Shown here one piece after another: positions 37,137-48,400 of a DNA stretch of 64,000 bases. The stretch lies in assembly GCA_037178975.1 (NCBI GenBank), contig JASJZH010000001.1:3162001-3226000 (forward strand). Reading direction: 5' to 3'. This stretch comes from Oscheius tipulae. Lineage: Eukaryota; Nematoda; Chromadorea; Rhabditida; Rhabditidae. Numbering within the stretch: position 1 is the first letter of the stretch; each line of letters opens with the position of its first letter. The notes under the pieces are model-generated. The model did no database searches and was not told the DNA's origin. It saw only the letters and a list, made by a program, of their open reading frames with translations. The translations under genes and the position numbers were made by a program.

Positions 37137-37452
37137 CATCGACCATTGGACAGTCCCAATGCGAAGCAGTGTCCACAGTGATCGAGTCTACGTCAGTATG
37201 CCGGCTCTAAGGTGGAATTCAAAGACCCACAGACCCAACACAATAACGTTAGAAAGAACAGAAGGCCAGGCTATACCATTTATTGATTATTGTTCATTTC
37301 TTCGGCGTAAGAGCCATGGTGTCGGGGTTGAGGTTGGCCTTCGGAGCGGTCGGCATCTCAGGGACGGTAAGAGTCCTGGAGACGGGAGTAGTCGGCTTGG
37401 TCGGGACAGCGCTCTTGGTCTGCTGCTGGCTCAGGATGGACAGCTTCTGGCT
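37137..37452 (-). repeat. Copy B of chimeric MSP-tail / Scratch-exon duplication
   Basis: Inverted match to 20754-21073. Reading the minus strand, it contains the last codons and 3' end of the intact MSP-domain gene followed by a copy of the Scratch zinc-finger exon. Here the Scratch piece has a 2-base deletion in the CPHCD region and no other Scratch exons beside it, so it is a non-functional fragment. The homology stops at the exon edge (CATCGACCATTGG, 37137). Confidence 0.85.
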
Positions 37453-38133
37453 CTGGACAGGAGTCGTACTCTTGTTCTGCTGGCTCAGGGTAGGAAGTCC
37501 ACTGTTCGGCGGCTTCCCGTCATGGCTGTCTTCCCCCTCACTCTCAGACTCGGACATCGGTGCCAGATCTCTGTAGATCAGAAGAACAGCGGGACGATCC
37601 TTTTGAGCCGGAACCATGACAGTGGGGGTCCTTCCAGTGGCCTCCTGATCCACAAGTCCTTCGCCCTTGATGATCTTGGCCCTGCGACGAGTCTCCGAGT
37701 CTGCCAGTCCAGACGGATCGTGCGACTGCTCGACATCGTTGTAGCCTTTGAAGAGGATACGTAGCTGGTACTTCCTCATCTCGTTTGCTACCATCTTCGT
37801 GTGGAACTTGTGCGAAGTCCACATCTTCTGGACGTTGGTAGTCGAGCCAGGAGCGACAGTGTAGATGATAGTGTAGTGGTCCTTAAGCATCTGCTGGATC
37901 TGTTGGCCCGGCTTGATTCCCTTGAAGATGAGCCGGACTGTCGTCGTGTCTCCCGGCTTGATCATACCGTAGACCGGGCGCATTTTGTAGACTCCCGGTC
38001 GAGTAGACTTCAGCTTGAAGGTGACGAGCTCGACTCCTGGATTCGTGATGAGCAGGTTCACCGATTGCTTCGTTCCATTGGGGTCGTAAGAGACGCTCTC
38101 GCTCGGGCTGAAGGTGACCTTCTCCAGAACCAT
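37294..38133 (-). CDS. MSP-domain protein, intronless
   Basis: Protein of 279 residues with an N-terminal major-sperm-protein/VAP domain, about residues 1 to 115 (LITNPGVELVTFKLKSTRPG, YKMRPVYGMIKPGDTTTVRL, FKGIKPGQQ), then a charged and Ser/Pro/Gln-rich tail ending TMALTPKK. The upstream in-frame text (KFDGPAGR) also fits the fold, so an additional 5' exon is possible. No transmembrane segment is seen, unlike VAP, so it resembles nematode sperm cytoskeletal or MSP-associated proteins. The last 50 codons are duplicated inside a Scratch intron at 20.8 kb. An intronless structure is common among nematode MSP genes. Confidence 0.85.
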   Translation of the reverse strand: MVLEKVTFSPSESVSYDPNGTKQSVNLLITNPGVELVTFKLKSTRPGVYKMRPVYGMIKPGDTTTVRLIFKGIKPGQQIQQMLKDHYTIIYTVAPGSTTNVQKMWTSHKFHTKMVANEMRKYQLRILFKGYNDVEQSHDPSGLADSETRRRAKIIKGEGLVDQEATGRTPTVMVPAQKDRPAVLLIYRDLAPMSESESEGEDSHDGKPPNSGLPTLSQQNKSTTPVQSQKLSILSQQQTKSAVPTKPTTPVSRTLTVPEMPTAPKANLNPDTMALTPKK

Positions 38134-38736
38134 CCTTCCTGCCGGGCCGTCGAACTTGAATTGAAGCTAGCTCCCAACTGACTGCTTACGGCAGATTAGA
38201 TATGACTTGCCAGATGTGTTGACAGGACATAATTTGCCAGTGCTAGCCTACAACTCTAAAAAAAAATTCGAAGCAAGAAAGAGACTAATCACGGCGTGTT
38301 ATGCGCGTCGCCCCTTTTTCAAATTAGGCGCTAATGCCGCTCGTTTCCTTAAGTACAGTATCCTACAGAAAACCTGGTTTAAACCGATTTTGGCACAGAA
38401 TACCGTATACCCTACATTAATCTAATTGGAGAGCATTGAATTCCCGCCCTCGAAATAGGAATATGGCGCGAGAAAAATTGGCGACGCCTTTTGCATGGGC
38501 GTAACACGCCGTGACACGCCGTCTAATCTTAAAGGTAGAAAAGTATGGGGTCTCGACACGAAGTTACCGTATTGTGAACCGACATTCTCCAAAAGTTTAA
38601 GATTTGAATCGAGTTTTCCACCTTTTTATTCCACTGGTTGTTGATTACACGTTTCTCGGCACGATTTTTGTTGTTTGATACGATTCTCAGCTACTGGATA
38701 CGTACTGTTCAGCTAATCTCAGTAATTTCAGTCGAA
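38134..38736. promoter_or_regulatory. Divergent intergenic region with inverted repeat
   Basis: Between the MSP-domain gene (minus) and the PGL-like gene (plus). Imperfect inverted repeats lie at about 38289-38312 and 38480-38514: TCACGGCGTGTTATGC faces GTAACACGCCGTGA, and GCGTCGCC faces GGCGACGC. Just after them, 38543-38572 carries TATGGGGTCTCGACACGAAG followed by TTACCGTATT, a pattern I associate with dispersed Caenorhabditis repeats. It may be a small MITE-like insertion within a shared germline promoter. The end (AATTTCAG, 38722-38731 area) looks like a trans-splice site 5 bases before the next ATG. Confidence 0.5.
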
Positions 38737-41129
38737 ATGGTCACTCCTGACTGTAATAAGCGCGTGGTAACTTCCGTCAAAGGTACTACCGAGCGATTCT
38801 ACTTCTTTGAGCAGGCTTACAAGGACTACATCGCCAATGCCAACAATCGGGCTCCCGTTGAAATTCCCTTCTCAGACGTCGAGAATAAGGTTTGTTTGTT
38901 ACGGTAATTCATTCGCCTTTCAGCTGAACAATACATACACCACCGCTTTCAAATTGGTATTGAAAGAGCACAATGTGGAGAGCGTTGAGAAAAATTTCGT
39001 TGACCCGTTCAACGATCACGACGTCTCGCCTTTGGTTTCTCAACTGCGTGAACTAGGAGATAAGTTCAAGGGAGGACAGCCGTTCGTGGATCTGTGCGTC
39101 ATTCTTGGCGAGAATGACATGGCTATGAAATTCGCCAAGCAGCACAATAGGAAGTATGAGATTCTCGAACTCATCACGACCAGCAGCGGTTGGTCATGTC
39201 ATTTTTATCTTACGTTGATCAGATCGTCCAGTGGAGTCTCGTCTCGAAGTTTTCTTCAGCAATGCTGCTCGGCAGATACTCACCTGTCATTCCGACGACA
39301 GCGTGATCTCGCTCCGTCTCTCTACCGAGATATACAGGGCTGCCGAGCAGATCCAGGCACGCTTCGAGATTGCTATAGCTGAACTCTGGCATTCAGGCTA
39401 CCATTGGTTAATTGTCTTGCTTACCTTCATCTACAGAGATTCAGGGATGCTCTCTGTCTCGCTCAGCTCAAATATCCGAGAACAGATTTCACCTGCACGA
39501 TGGCTGTCGAGACGAGGAAATTCATTCCGCTCGGAATACCCGTTGAGCCTAATCCTTCCATCATTCAATCTCTTGTCGCCAGTGTACAAAAAGGAGCCGT
39601 TGTCGAAGTCGACCCAGTCCTTCTCAAAAACGAAAATCCGGTCCGTTCGGTATTTCATACCCCGATGTACCCCTTTTCAGATTCATCTGTATCGTCTCTT
39701 CAAATCCAGCATGATGAAGAATGAACTGTGCGAAAACGATTTCGACAAACTGGTTTGTCGCTACTGCCTTCTGTCGATCAAACTGTTTTCAGGCTGGGCG
39801 CCGCAATACACCAACTCGCCTCCGTCAGATTATTCTAGCCACCCTGATCAAGATTGGACCGCAAGAAGCTGCTCTGATGACCGAGGACATTTTTTCTTAC
39901 TTGCGAACAAATCCATGCCTTCTCACGGACTGCTTCCCGATCATGCACCGTCTTCTGTTCCAACAGGCCATCGGCATGATCGCTGATGTTTACGAAGCAA
40001 TTCAGAAGGCCGCGTCCAGCTGTACCACGGAAACTCAAGGTTATATTCGTGAAAAATTCTGTTCAAACTCTTTTAGACATAATGGAGAAAATCACGGACT
40101 GCTGGGAGAAGCGCGATCCCACTTTCTGGAGTGATGATAGACGTCCTCCCCTGTTCAGGGAAATTGGCTCGTCGTTGGCTGAAAATCTCGCCACGATTCT
40201 GCCATATGTGGAGTCTTCTCATCCTGTCAATTTCGTAAGTCGCTGGATCTGGGCTTCAAACTTGTGTTCAGGCTTCCGCTCGTCTGGCTCTTTCGCTTTC
40301 GGACAAGATTGCATCTGGAACACGTTCTACAATCGATCGCGAGGCTCTGGCTGTTCTTGTCCACGAGAATACCGGCATTCCTTCTGATGCAAAGGTCCGG
40401 ATCACTGCAGCAATTCAAGGTAGTTGTTTGATCACATCCTTTAACCTTCTTTAGGAACTGCCCATCCAAAGAATACTGCACATGCTTCTGACGAAGGACG
40501 TAACATCAAGGTCGAGACCAAGTCACCCGAATCCGCCAAGTCGCTAGAATCCTCTGGTCCGTCTGTGTCTGCTATTAAAGTAGACAGCAATGACACTTTT
40601 TCTGTCGCACCTCGTCAGGTACCTTTCAATTTTGTAGAATCCCATTAACTCAACTTATAGGATCTTCGGTCTCCTGTGGAGTCTTCTTCTGTGCTACCGA
40701 TAGGAGCCAATAGCCCTGAATACGGAGAAGACTCAACGTCAAGTTACGTGGCCGACGAGAAAAATTGCGTACAACGTTTGTTGATCTGGAAATTATAGAC
40801 TTTTATTATAGTTCGAAGCAGCGGTGGTCCGAAACTAACTCCCGGCACGACCAGACTGGAGTTGAAGAGTGGTGGTTTCGAGGATCAAGAGCCTTCTACA
40901 TTTGGACAGATGCCTTCTTACTACAACGCCGAAAAACGACAAGAAAGAGGTGGATTCCGCGGTGGCCGAGGTATGGCTTTCATTCATTTTGATAAATTCG
41001 GCACAACTTTTAGGCAGCTCTCAATTCCAAGGCGGACGTGGAGGCCGTGGCGGCTTTGGAGGAGGTAACAGCGGCGGCTTTGCACGAGGTGGCTCTACCG
41101 GCTTCGGCGGCGGTTTCGGAAATTCTTAA
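38737..41129 (+). CDS. PGL-like P-granule protein with C-terminal RGG box
   Basis: Probably a diverged homologue of PGL-1/PGL-3, the self-assembling scaffold of germline P granules. Support: an N-terminal helical domain beginning with FYFFEQAYKDYIANAN and containing VDLCVILGENDMAMKF, comparable to YFF and DVCLILGDD of the PGL N-terminal dimerisation domain; a second helical domain of about 300 residues; a low-complexity Ser/Pro-rich linker; and an RGG-rich tail (RGGFRGGR..., QGGRGGRGGFGGG) ending FGNS. PGL-1 has this same order. About 11 exons. A trans-splice acceptor lies just before the ATG. Sequence identity is low, so the call rests on architecture and scattered motifs; an unrelated RGG protein is the alternative. 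Confidence 0.6.
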
Positions 41130-41513
41130 CGAGCTTCATCTCCATTCACTTTCCTACTACTTTGTCAATTCACTTTATCCTATACATTGCCTCTCTCTAA
41201 CAGCCAATAAACTTTTTTACGAACAACTTATTACATGGGGGTCTGGTTACATTAGGCGCAAGAGTCTTGTACTTGTTAGCTGCCTTTATCAATAAAAAAA
41301 CGTTCGATTTTCCGGCACTTTTGCACGGGTTTGGATACGGTAGTTTACTGTAGAGTGGTCACGAAATGAATTTTACAGAAATTTGGCACTCGTTTGAACG
41401 TGCAACCGCAGAAAAATGCCGCTCCTTTGCTTTCCATTCCTTGTAGTCCGTAACAAAGTCTTGCTTTTCTCTCTTGTGTGAAATCATTCCTATCTAAAGC
41501 TTTTTCAGGTTAA
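41130..41513. other. Spacer between PGL-like and TRAPPC8-like genes
   Basis: Short spacer of about 380 bases with AATAAA near 41207 and another near 41290. TTTTTCAG about five bases before the next ATG suggests trans-splicing of the downstream gene. No gene seen. Confidence 0.5.
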
Positions 41514-43690
41514 ATGCGACCATTTCCAGCCGAAAATGGTATTTTTCACGATGTCATCTCGGATTTTACAAGAAGGCTCATGAGCAAAGACAGCATTCGG
41601 CCACTAGAAACGACAGAAGATTGCAAGGTGATCCATCCTTACTATTTTCAGCCTTTATTCACTTCAGGATCCGCCTGCAGCAAACAGTCCTCTTGTAGCC
41701 GTGATCTCGTCCGTCAAGACTGAACATTATTTGGCAGAACGAGGTTTTCCATCTTTAGCATATCTTTTGGACCCGTTCTCCACTCACACATTAAATATGA
41801 AGGTAGTTTCTGCAATCTAGAACAAAAATTTGGATTCTAGGACCCGGCTGGACGATTACTTTCGACCACAATTACCCTAGACTTCCGCGATATGTACAAA
41901 CACGGGCATTTGTCCCCTTCCGTTTTTCCACACGTTTTGAAGCAGGTTTGTTGGATACTTTTCAGTTGAAATACCGTAGTTTAAGGCGCTGAATAGTGGA
42001 ACTAATTTGTCCGAATCCGTAGCCAACTATATCGATTGTTTACAAAAATTTGCCGGCCCGAGTGAATTGGACACATTTCGATCATTTATCGCTTGCATAT
42101 TCGTGATTTCGAGCCGGGAAGAGCATCCTCTGGTTGAGCTGAACCGTCTCACCCAGTTGCTGCAGTCACAACAGGTCGGTCTGCCGTTTCGGGCACACTT
42201 TTTCGTCTTGTAAACGCAGTCCACGGTCGCGGGGCGAAAGATCAATAGGTGGTAGTTGGTTGCGTGCAACCCGATGCAACTTTTCCTCACTTCTCCTCTA
42301 TACCTGTCACTTTCGGTCATTTCCACGACTGTCTGTTTTCAGCATGTTCCGAAGCAACAGGACGACATTTCTTCTTCTCCCTATGCCTCCATAAAATGGC
42401 TCTCCGCCAACACGCCCAAGCAATACGTCCTTCTTCACGATTGTGGACATGATGATGAAGCCAAGTGGGTTTTTATGCCTTGTTGGGTGTAAAATCATTT
42501 TTCGAACGACGGAATGCTTCCAGCAGATGTGCGCCATCTACGGGCCGAGTTACTGTCAAATTCTGCGAATAGGCCAAGGAATCAGTCACGGACTGCCCGA
42601 CATCTGGAACAGAGTCGATTTTCTCAGTCGACTCTTGGATGCAGGAATCCGAGAAGCTTTCAGTGTGAACGGATCCAGTTTACCGGTGGACGATAGACGG
42701 AAGTATCTGTCGGAGTTGGATAGGGAAGAATGTAAACATTTGGTGAAAACATTTCTTCAAAAAATACTCGTTCGTTTGGTTTTCCAGCTCTTTTACATAC
42801 CAAAAATCAGATTCCGTTCGCCGAGCGTCTGATGCGAACACTGGCCGAGCAACTGACCAGCCGACCGAGGATAGGCAAGTTAATGATGAGCGGACTGGAC
42901 GGCATGCGAAAATGGCTCGGGACTGCACCGCAACAGGAAGTGTACAATCTAGTTACGTATGTTTCCCTTCCCGTTTTGTACCATCGGAACTATTCAGCTT
43001 TGCCCCGGACTGTAACGAAATGAAGAGTCGTCGACTGGCCGACCTCGCCTTCCAGCTCGGTCTCTACGCCTACGCATATGAGCAGTATCAGACCGCCAGA
43101 AAGGACTTCGAGCAGTGTCAGGCGTGGCTCTACTACGCCTCGGCGTGTGAAATGTCGGCTGTTACCCTGTGGAAGGCAGATCCATATCAATCGGCCAGAT
43201 ACTTCCCGATCCGGTATCTCGAAGAGGCCATTCGACACATGCTCAATGGAGCCGCGTATGTATTGTCCACTTTTTCTGATAAATGGTTTTTCAGGAATCA
43301 GATCTCTATCAACCGCTGCGCCATCAACGCCTGTCGAATTCTGGCGGAATTACAGCTGCCGAAAGAGGCGGCTCTTCTGCTGACACGAATTTCCAACCTG
43401 GACCGCGGCGGCCACTTTACCGCAATTACTCAAATTCACGCGGCTAGATGTTTCGAGAAGGCGAAGATGAACCGCAAGGCGGCGTTCTATTACATTTTGG
43501 CCGGAGACTGTCTGATAAAAGAGGGCCTGAAGCGCGTGGCTATGGGTCGGTTTTCCTTATTGTAATCGATTCAAATCCACTTTCAGAGAGCTATCGGCAC
43601 GCGTTAGACTATTACATAAAGGAAGACGGAGCTTTTTGGCCTATTTCGAACAAATACCGTACTGGGTCCGAATCCGAAGAAATTCCCTGA
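41514..43690 (+). CDS. Truncated TRAPPC8 paralogue (N-terminal half only)
   Basis: Second TRAPPC8-like gene, inverted relative to the copy at 31.8-36.5 kb. It begins MRPFPAENGIFHDVISDF and keeps the N-terminal landmarks: SPLVAVISSV, DTFRSFIACIFVISSREEHP, QMCAIYGPSYCQILRIG, EMKSRRLADLAFQLGLYAYA and AFYYILAGDCLIKEGL. The last exon starts ESYRHALDYY, aligned with ECYRHALGYY in the long copy, then diverges and stops 28 residues later. All C-terminal beta-sandwich domains are therefore missing. The frame is open across about nine exons, so it may be expressed. It may compete for TRAPP core binding, which is inference. One intron ends in a repeat-like motif at 41972-41990. Confidence 0.8.
41972..41990 (+). 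repeat. Repeat-like motif at a splice acceptor
   Basis: TACCGTAGTTTAAGGCGCT resembles a very common dispersed Caenorhabditis sequence. It forms the 3' end of an intron of the truncated TRAPPC8 paralogue and the first codons of the next exon (AAG|GCG CTG). Confidence 0.45.
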
Positions 43691-43857
43691 GCTCCGGAGG
43701 AATACTTAGCAATTACTTATGTTTTTGTACTTGTTGTCGAAGTTTTATGCAAAATTTAACAGATTTTATTACCTTGATTCATGCCTCGCCGTGAATGCGG
43801 TTTAATATCTTTATTTCCTTGCATCATGGCATATCTAAATTCAAGTTTCAGGTAAAA

Positions 43858-44336
43858 ATGGCCTCTCAGACCCAGGGAATCCAACAACTACTGGCCGCTG
43901 AAAAGCGTGCAGCCGAGAAGATCAACGAGGCCCGCAAGAGAAAGCTTCAACGCATGAAGCAGGCTAAACAGGAGGCTCAGGCCGAAGTCGAGAAGTACCG
44001 TCAGGTACGTATTTATTCATCTTTTTAGTTGGAACTGCCAAAAATTGATCACAATGAATTTGTAGGAGCGCGAGGTCGAATTCAAGCAGTTCGAGCAGAA
44101 GTATCTCGGCTCGAAGGAGGACATCGAGACCAAGATCCGCAAGGACACCGAGGAACAGATTGAGAACATGAAGAAGAGCGTTGCTAACAATAAGCAGCAG
44201 GTATTTCTTGTTATTTAACATTAATTAATGTGGATATTAGGTCATCGTCCGTCTTCTGCAGCTGGTCTGTGATATCAAGCCCGAACTGCATCACAATCTC
44301 ATCCTCCAAAAGAAACTCCACGGACAGTTCTCTTAA
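43858..44336 (+). CDS. vha-10: V-type ATPase subunit G
   Basis: Peripheral-stalk subunit G of the vacuolar H+-ATPase (V1 sector), 126 residues. It starts [20 protein letters not shown] and continues with the highly conserved charged helix ([20 protein letters not shown], then [11 protein letters not shown]), ending [12 protein letters not shown]. The whole protein is a long helix that pairs with subunit E. Three exons. A TTTCAG trans-splice site lies six bases before the ATG. It is followed on the same strand by ubl-5; I recall the same adjacent pair in C. elegans (F46F11.5 and F46F11.4), which suggests conserved linkage and possibly an operon. Confidence 0.95.
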
Positions 44337-44767
44337 TGCTATCGCCTTAACCCAAGCACGTCCAATCTACCGATCCCGTTAGAGTCCCCCCATCTTTTTG
44401 TCACTTCCTCTTCTTCGTCATGTAATGCCCCGAGAAACATTCCATTTCATCCTCCAAAATTGTATAGAATTGTAGTTTTATACCCAGAGTTTGTGATGTT
44501 TTACCCCCAAAAGAGTATTCTTCTAGAATCTATTCATGTAGGGAGCAATAAAATTATTTTATGATGTACTTCTTGCTGAACTTCTTGTGTTGCTCAATGT
44601 GTCTATTGCTAAATGTTCAAAAAAGAGGCCGATTTCATTAGGTTACCCCACTGTTGTGCTCTATCGATTTTTGTCGTCGCTATCGCGACCCATGGTTATT
44701 TTCGAAGCTGTTTCCGCCGCTTTGTTCTCTTTTTGTTTGGCAGCTTCAGAACAAAACTTTTTAGAGG
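44337..44767. other. Spacer between vha-10 and ubl-5
   Basis: About 430 bases with an AATAAAA polyadenylation signal near 44548 and a TTTTTTAG acceptor four bases before the ubl-5 ATG. No gene seen. Confidence 0.5.
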
Positions 44768-45337
44768 ATGATCGAAATCACGGTGAACGATCGTCTAGGA
44801 AAGAAGGTTCGAATCAAGTGCAATCCAACTGACACGATTGGGGATCTGAAGAAACTCATCGCTGCTCAAACCGGTACAAGGTTCGTTCTTTTTCTTTAGA
44901 TTCTCATCTCTTACGGTTAGAAAAACTAGTATCCTCTTAAGAAGAAAATATGAGGACATTCACAGTCAATGGACCTTGTTTACTCCGTTTGCTAGGCACT
45001 GAATCGTGAAAGTGATTCAACCTACCCTCAATTGTGACCTATTATTTTAGTTTTTGTGTTTATCAGAGATAATTAAGCAAATGTATAATGTCATTACGTC
45101 ACAGATTATTGTTAAAAATCGTATGTGCCACCTGAACAAACAGAAAGCCAGACAGAAAAGTCCAATTCATCGTTTTTGTCTGGAAAAGACGAAACATGAA
45201 TTCATGTGATCAAAAATTTTACTTGCAGATACGACAAGATTGTGCTGAAGAAGTGGTACAACATCTACAAAGACCACATCACTCTCCAGGACTACGAGAT
45301 TCACGAGGGATTCAACTTCGAGCTCTACTACCAATGA
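44768..45337 (+). CDS. ubl-5: Ubiquitin-like protein 5 (Hub1)
   Basis: Small ubiquitin-fold protein of 73 residues that binds non-covalently to spliceosomal partners and, in C. elegans, acts in the mitochondrial unfolded protein response. Sequence [34 protein letters not shown], then [20 protein letters not shown] and a final ELYYQ. The C-terminal double Tyr instead of di-Gly is the UBL5 hallmark, so it is not conjugated. Two exons are separated by an intron of about 345 bases, longer than most here. The trans-splice acceptor directly before the ATG and the short gap after vha-10 fit a downstream operon gene. Confidence 0.95.
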
Positions 45338-45460
45338 AGAGCTACCGCGTCAACTGTAATGTACACACCGATTTGTCCAATTCCAGTAAATTCTTAATCT
45401 TTATTTTCTTGTCCTAATACCTTTCAGTGAGAGAATTTAACAGGTACCCGCGGAAAATCA

Positions 45461-48400
45461 CTATTTCTGCTTTGCTTTGGCTTGTCTAACTACTTCTTCT
45501 GGAGGATCATCCGGCATCTTCGTCGTTCTCTTCAGCATATGGCTCATCACGCTCAGTTTATCACAGACCGTCGACTTCAAAAAAGCGACGCAGCGATGTT
45601 TTGGAGCACTCTTGGACCAGTTGATGTCGATTCGGCGAGACTGCGAATCGACAGCTATTGTGGGAAGGGACTGCTGGGCCAGGATGCCACTGCTGGACAT
45701 TGGAGATGGAATCACACGACCATTTCGGTGTCTCTCGCGACCAGGACCCGTCGACATCTGCTCACAGATATAGCATACGTAGAAGTTGATCGGCTGCTCG
45801 ATCTCCACATTCATGTATCTGAAATGACTGAATCGTTTACAGCGCTCTGGCTCGATAGGAGATGGTGGAATCGTGGGCTAGCGAAAATCTATTGCAAGGC
45901 GCACTCCAAGTCCTTCTCTCCAGTTCACAAACATATTTTTTCCCTTTTCTATTCTAAAAAGCGCTGATCCTACCGTTTTATGCTGCGGTGCTTGACTGGA
46001 AGATCATGCTACGCTCCACTGCTCTTGTTCCTCGAAATCGAACTTACTTGGTCCAAATGTAGAAGTTGACATCTCGCTGGCTTTCCTCTCTCGAAATGGC
46101 CATCTTGGTCACTGCTCCAGTCACATCGACCACATCATAGCCGAGGAAAGTCATTCCAAACTGTTCCATGGCATTGCATTCGGCCATGAGTCGAGCACGA
46201 AAAACAGCCGTGTCCTCGGTTTCAGGTGCCACGAGATACGTGTCCCAAAGCACATTTTCCACGTTCGTGTTCTGACTGCTTGCTCTGAATATGTGGTTTA
46301 GACTTTCCTCAACTGAACCAACCTCCTAGTAATAGAATTTGAAGGGCCAGGCGACTCGAGACCGACAACGTCGATGATCGGATCGAGGTCGTCTGGAGGG
46401 GTCGGATTCGAGTTGGGAGGAGAAGGAGAAGGCTCCGCAGTGAAAGACGAACCTGTCTTGGCTCCAAATCTATACAAACCGGACGGGATGTTTCGGATGA
46501 CGTCTCTCACAGTAGTATTCAGAAGAGAGTCGGGGACCTGAGGTCTCTTTAAATGCGAAACAAAAAAGCCAACCTCTTTCTCATCTGACTTTTTCGGTGG
46601 ACTTTTGGACTGTCCCTTCACAGGAGTCTTCTTTTTTTCCGGAGACGGAGTTGGTGCGTAGGGATAGTTCATCATGATACGACACTCCTTCATGTAGGCA
46701 TCAATCTTCTCGCTCGTAGCTTCCGCATCATACTCGAGGTCTCCCAGGTCAAACATTCTCGTGGTGGGAGACAGTGGACGTTGAACTTTCCGCAGCTTGT
46801 ACTCGCTTTTCATGAACAGAGCGTTGATTCCCTGAATGAAGAAGATTTGGATAGGAAGAGACTGTATCAGTTGCTGGGCCACGAATACCACGAATATCAG
46901 CACGAGTGACCAATAAAGAAAAGAATACGGTAATATAAAAATATGAAAGTCTCCAACTAACCTCTCTCTTACATAGTTTGTGGTTCTTCACAATGTTCTT
47001 GTACTGTGAGATCTTCGAAGCCAGCTCATCTGGTTCCCTCCTCGACACTCCCAGTTCCGTGAGAATGGCCGACCACTGAACCAACAGTTCCTTTTTCCTG
47101 CTCTTCCTCGGCGGCTCCTTCCGACTACCCACGGGTAGATTGAACTTCTCGTAGTCCTGGTAGTTTAGTCGATAAAGCATAGCCAATAGATGTCGCTCTC
47201 GCCGACTCATATGGGGTCGATTCGTGCGACAAGAGTTCATGCCAGAATCGAAGAGTTGCCTAGACTGTTCTGGAACATTCTAGTTGCAAAGGAAAGAGTC
47301 AAAAATTTACGGATCTCATGTTTTCTTGGAGGTAAGCACTTCAAGATGCCTTCTTGTAGCTTCTTAATACAGTCCATTGCCTTTTCCAAAGACATGTTCC
47401 GGTCAACGTCTGACAGACACCTGGTTAGGTTTTCTGTCAAGGTAATAGCCGGGGTACTGAGCCAGACGTCTTGGTTGTCTCTATCCTGAATTGACTCTTG
47501 TCCAAAGAGAAGACGAGAACGTACAGGAGAGAAATAGTGAGTCAGGTACTCTTTCCGATAGACGCAGACCTTCCTTTCAATGTCGATAACACTTCTCTTC
47601 GTTCCATGAAGCTGCTCCAGACGATCTGCCCAAATCTTCAGGATTTCTTGCCTCATCTCGATTCCGTCCTTCCTAAACCATCTTCATTGCTGATAACAAG
47701 ACAAGTTACCGTAACACATTCATGTTGTAGTTTTGGTGTTCCTCGTAAAGATTGCCCAATTCCTCAGTCTCTTCGTCTTTCCATGGGAGTCCGGGCTCGA
47801 CGGTGTTCACAATCTCTTCTTCTAGAAATTCTGATACTTTCCAATTGGGTTAGAAGACTACCTCTGTCTATCATGAGCTTCAGTTCATACTTATCCAAAA
47901 TCTTGTTGATCTCGCGACCACCGGACTCGGGAATGTATTCGTAAACCTTGTTGACCAGGATAAAGGAGGGACTCGACTGGATTCCGGGGATCTAAAGAAC
48001 ATGATTAGGCGGAAAAGATGTCTGTCAAAGTTTTGAATAGGACTATGTTCAAGCCACCTACCGGACTGTTCCATCCCCGTTCCTGTGCCTTTCTGAAGTC
48101 TCGAACCTCTCTAACCATCTCCTCTATTCGTTCCTCTAGCTCTTTCGGAGTTCTCTTGGACTCGCCAACCTTTCTCAATTCCTCAACCCATCTGTTCAAC
48201 AGCACATCCTTGATACTCGAGTTCGGATAGACGTAGGTGTACTCTGGATTGTTGTAGCGAGGGACATGGTAGACCAAAAAGTTGTCGTGATAGAGTTGAG
48301 CCAGAAGGATTCTCTCCTCGGGAATCAACTTTGTCTTTTTGTTCTGTTCTTTCACAATCTCGTCGGGAAGAAGTAGCATGGCATCTTGGAGACTTTGAGA

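Noticed and set aside
37159-37764. 201-codon plus-strand frame that includes [12 protein letters not shown]
   Set aside because: It is antisense to the MSP-domain gene over most of its length. The zinc-finger-like start comes from the broken duplicated Scratch exon, with a 2-base deletion and no neighbouring finger exons.
44803-44822. GGTTCGAATC resembling a tRNA B-box
   Set aside because: It lies in the ubl-5 coding exon (KVRIKCNP), with no A-box or cloverleaf at the right spacing.
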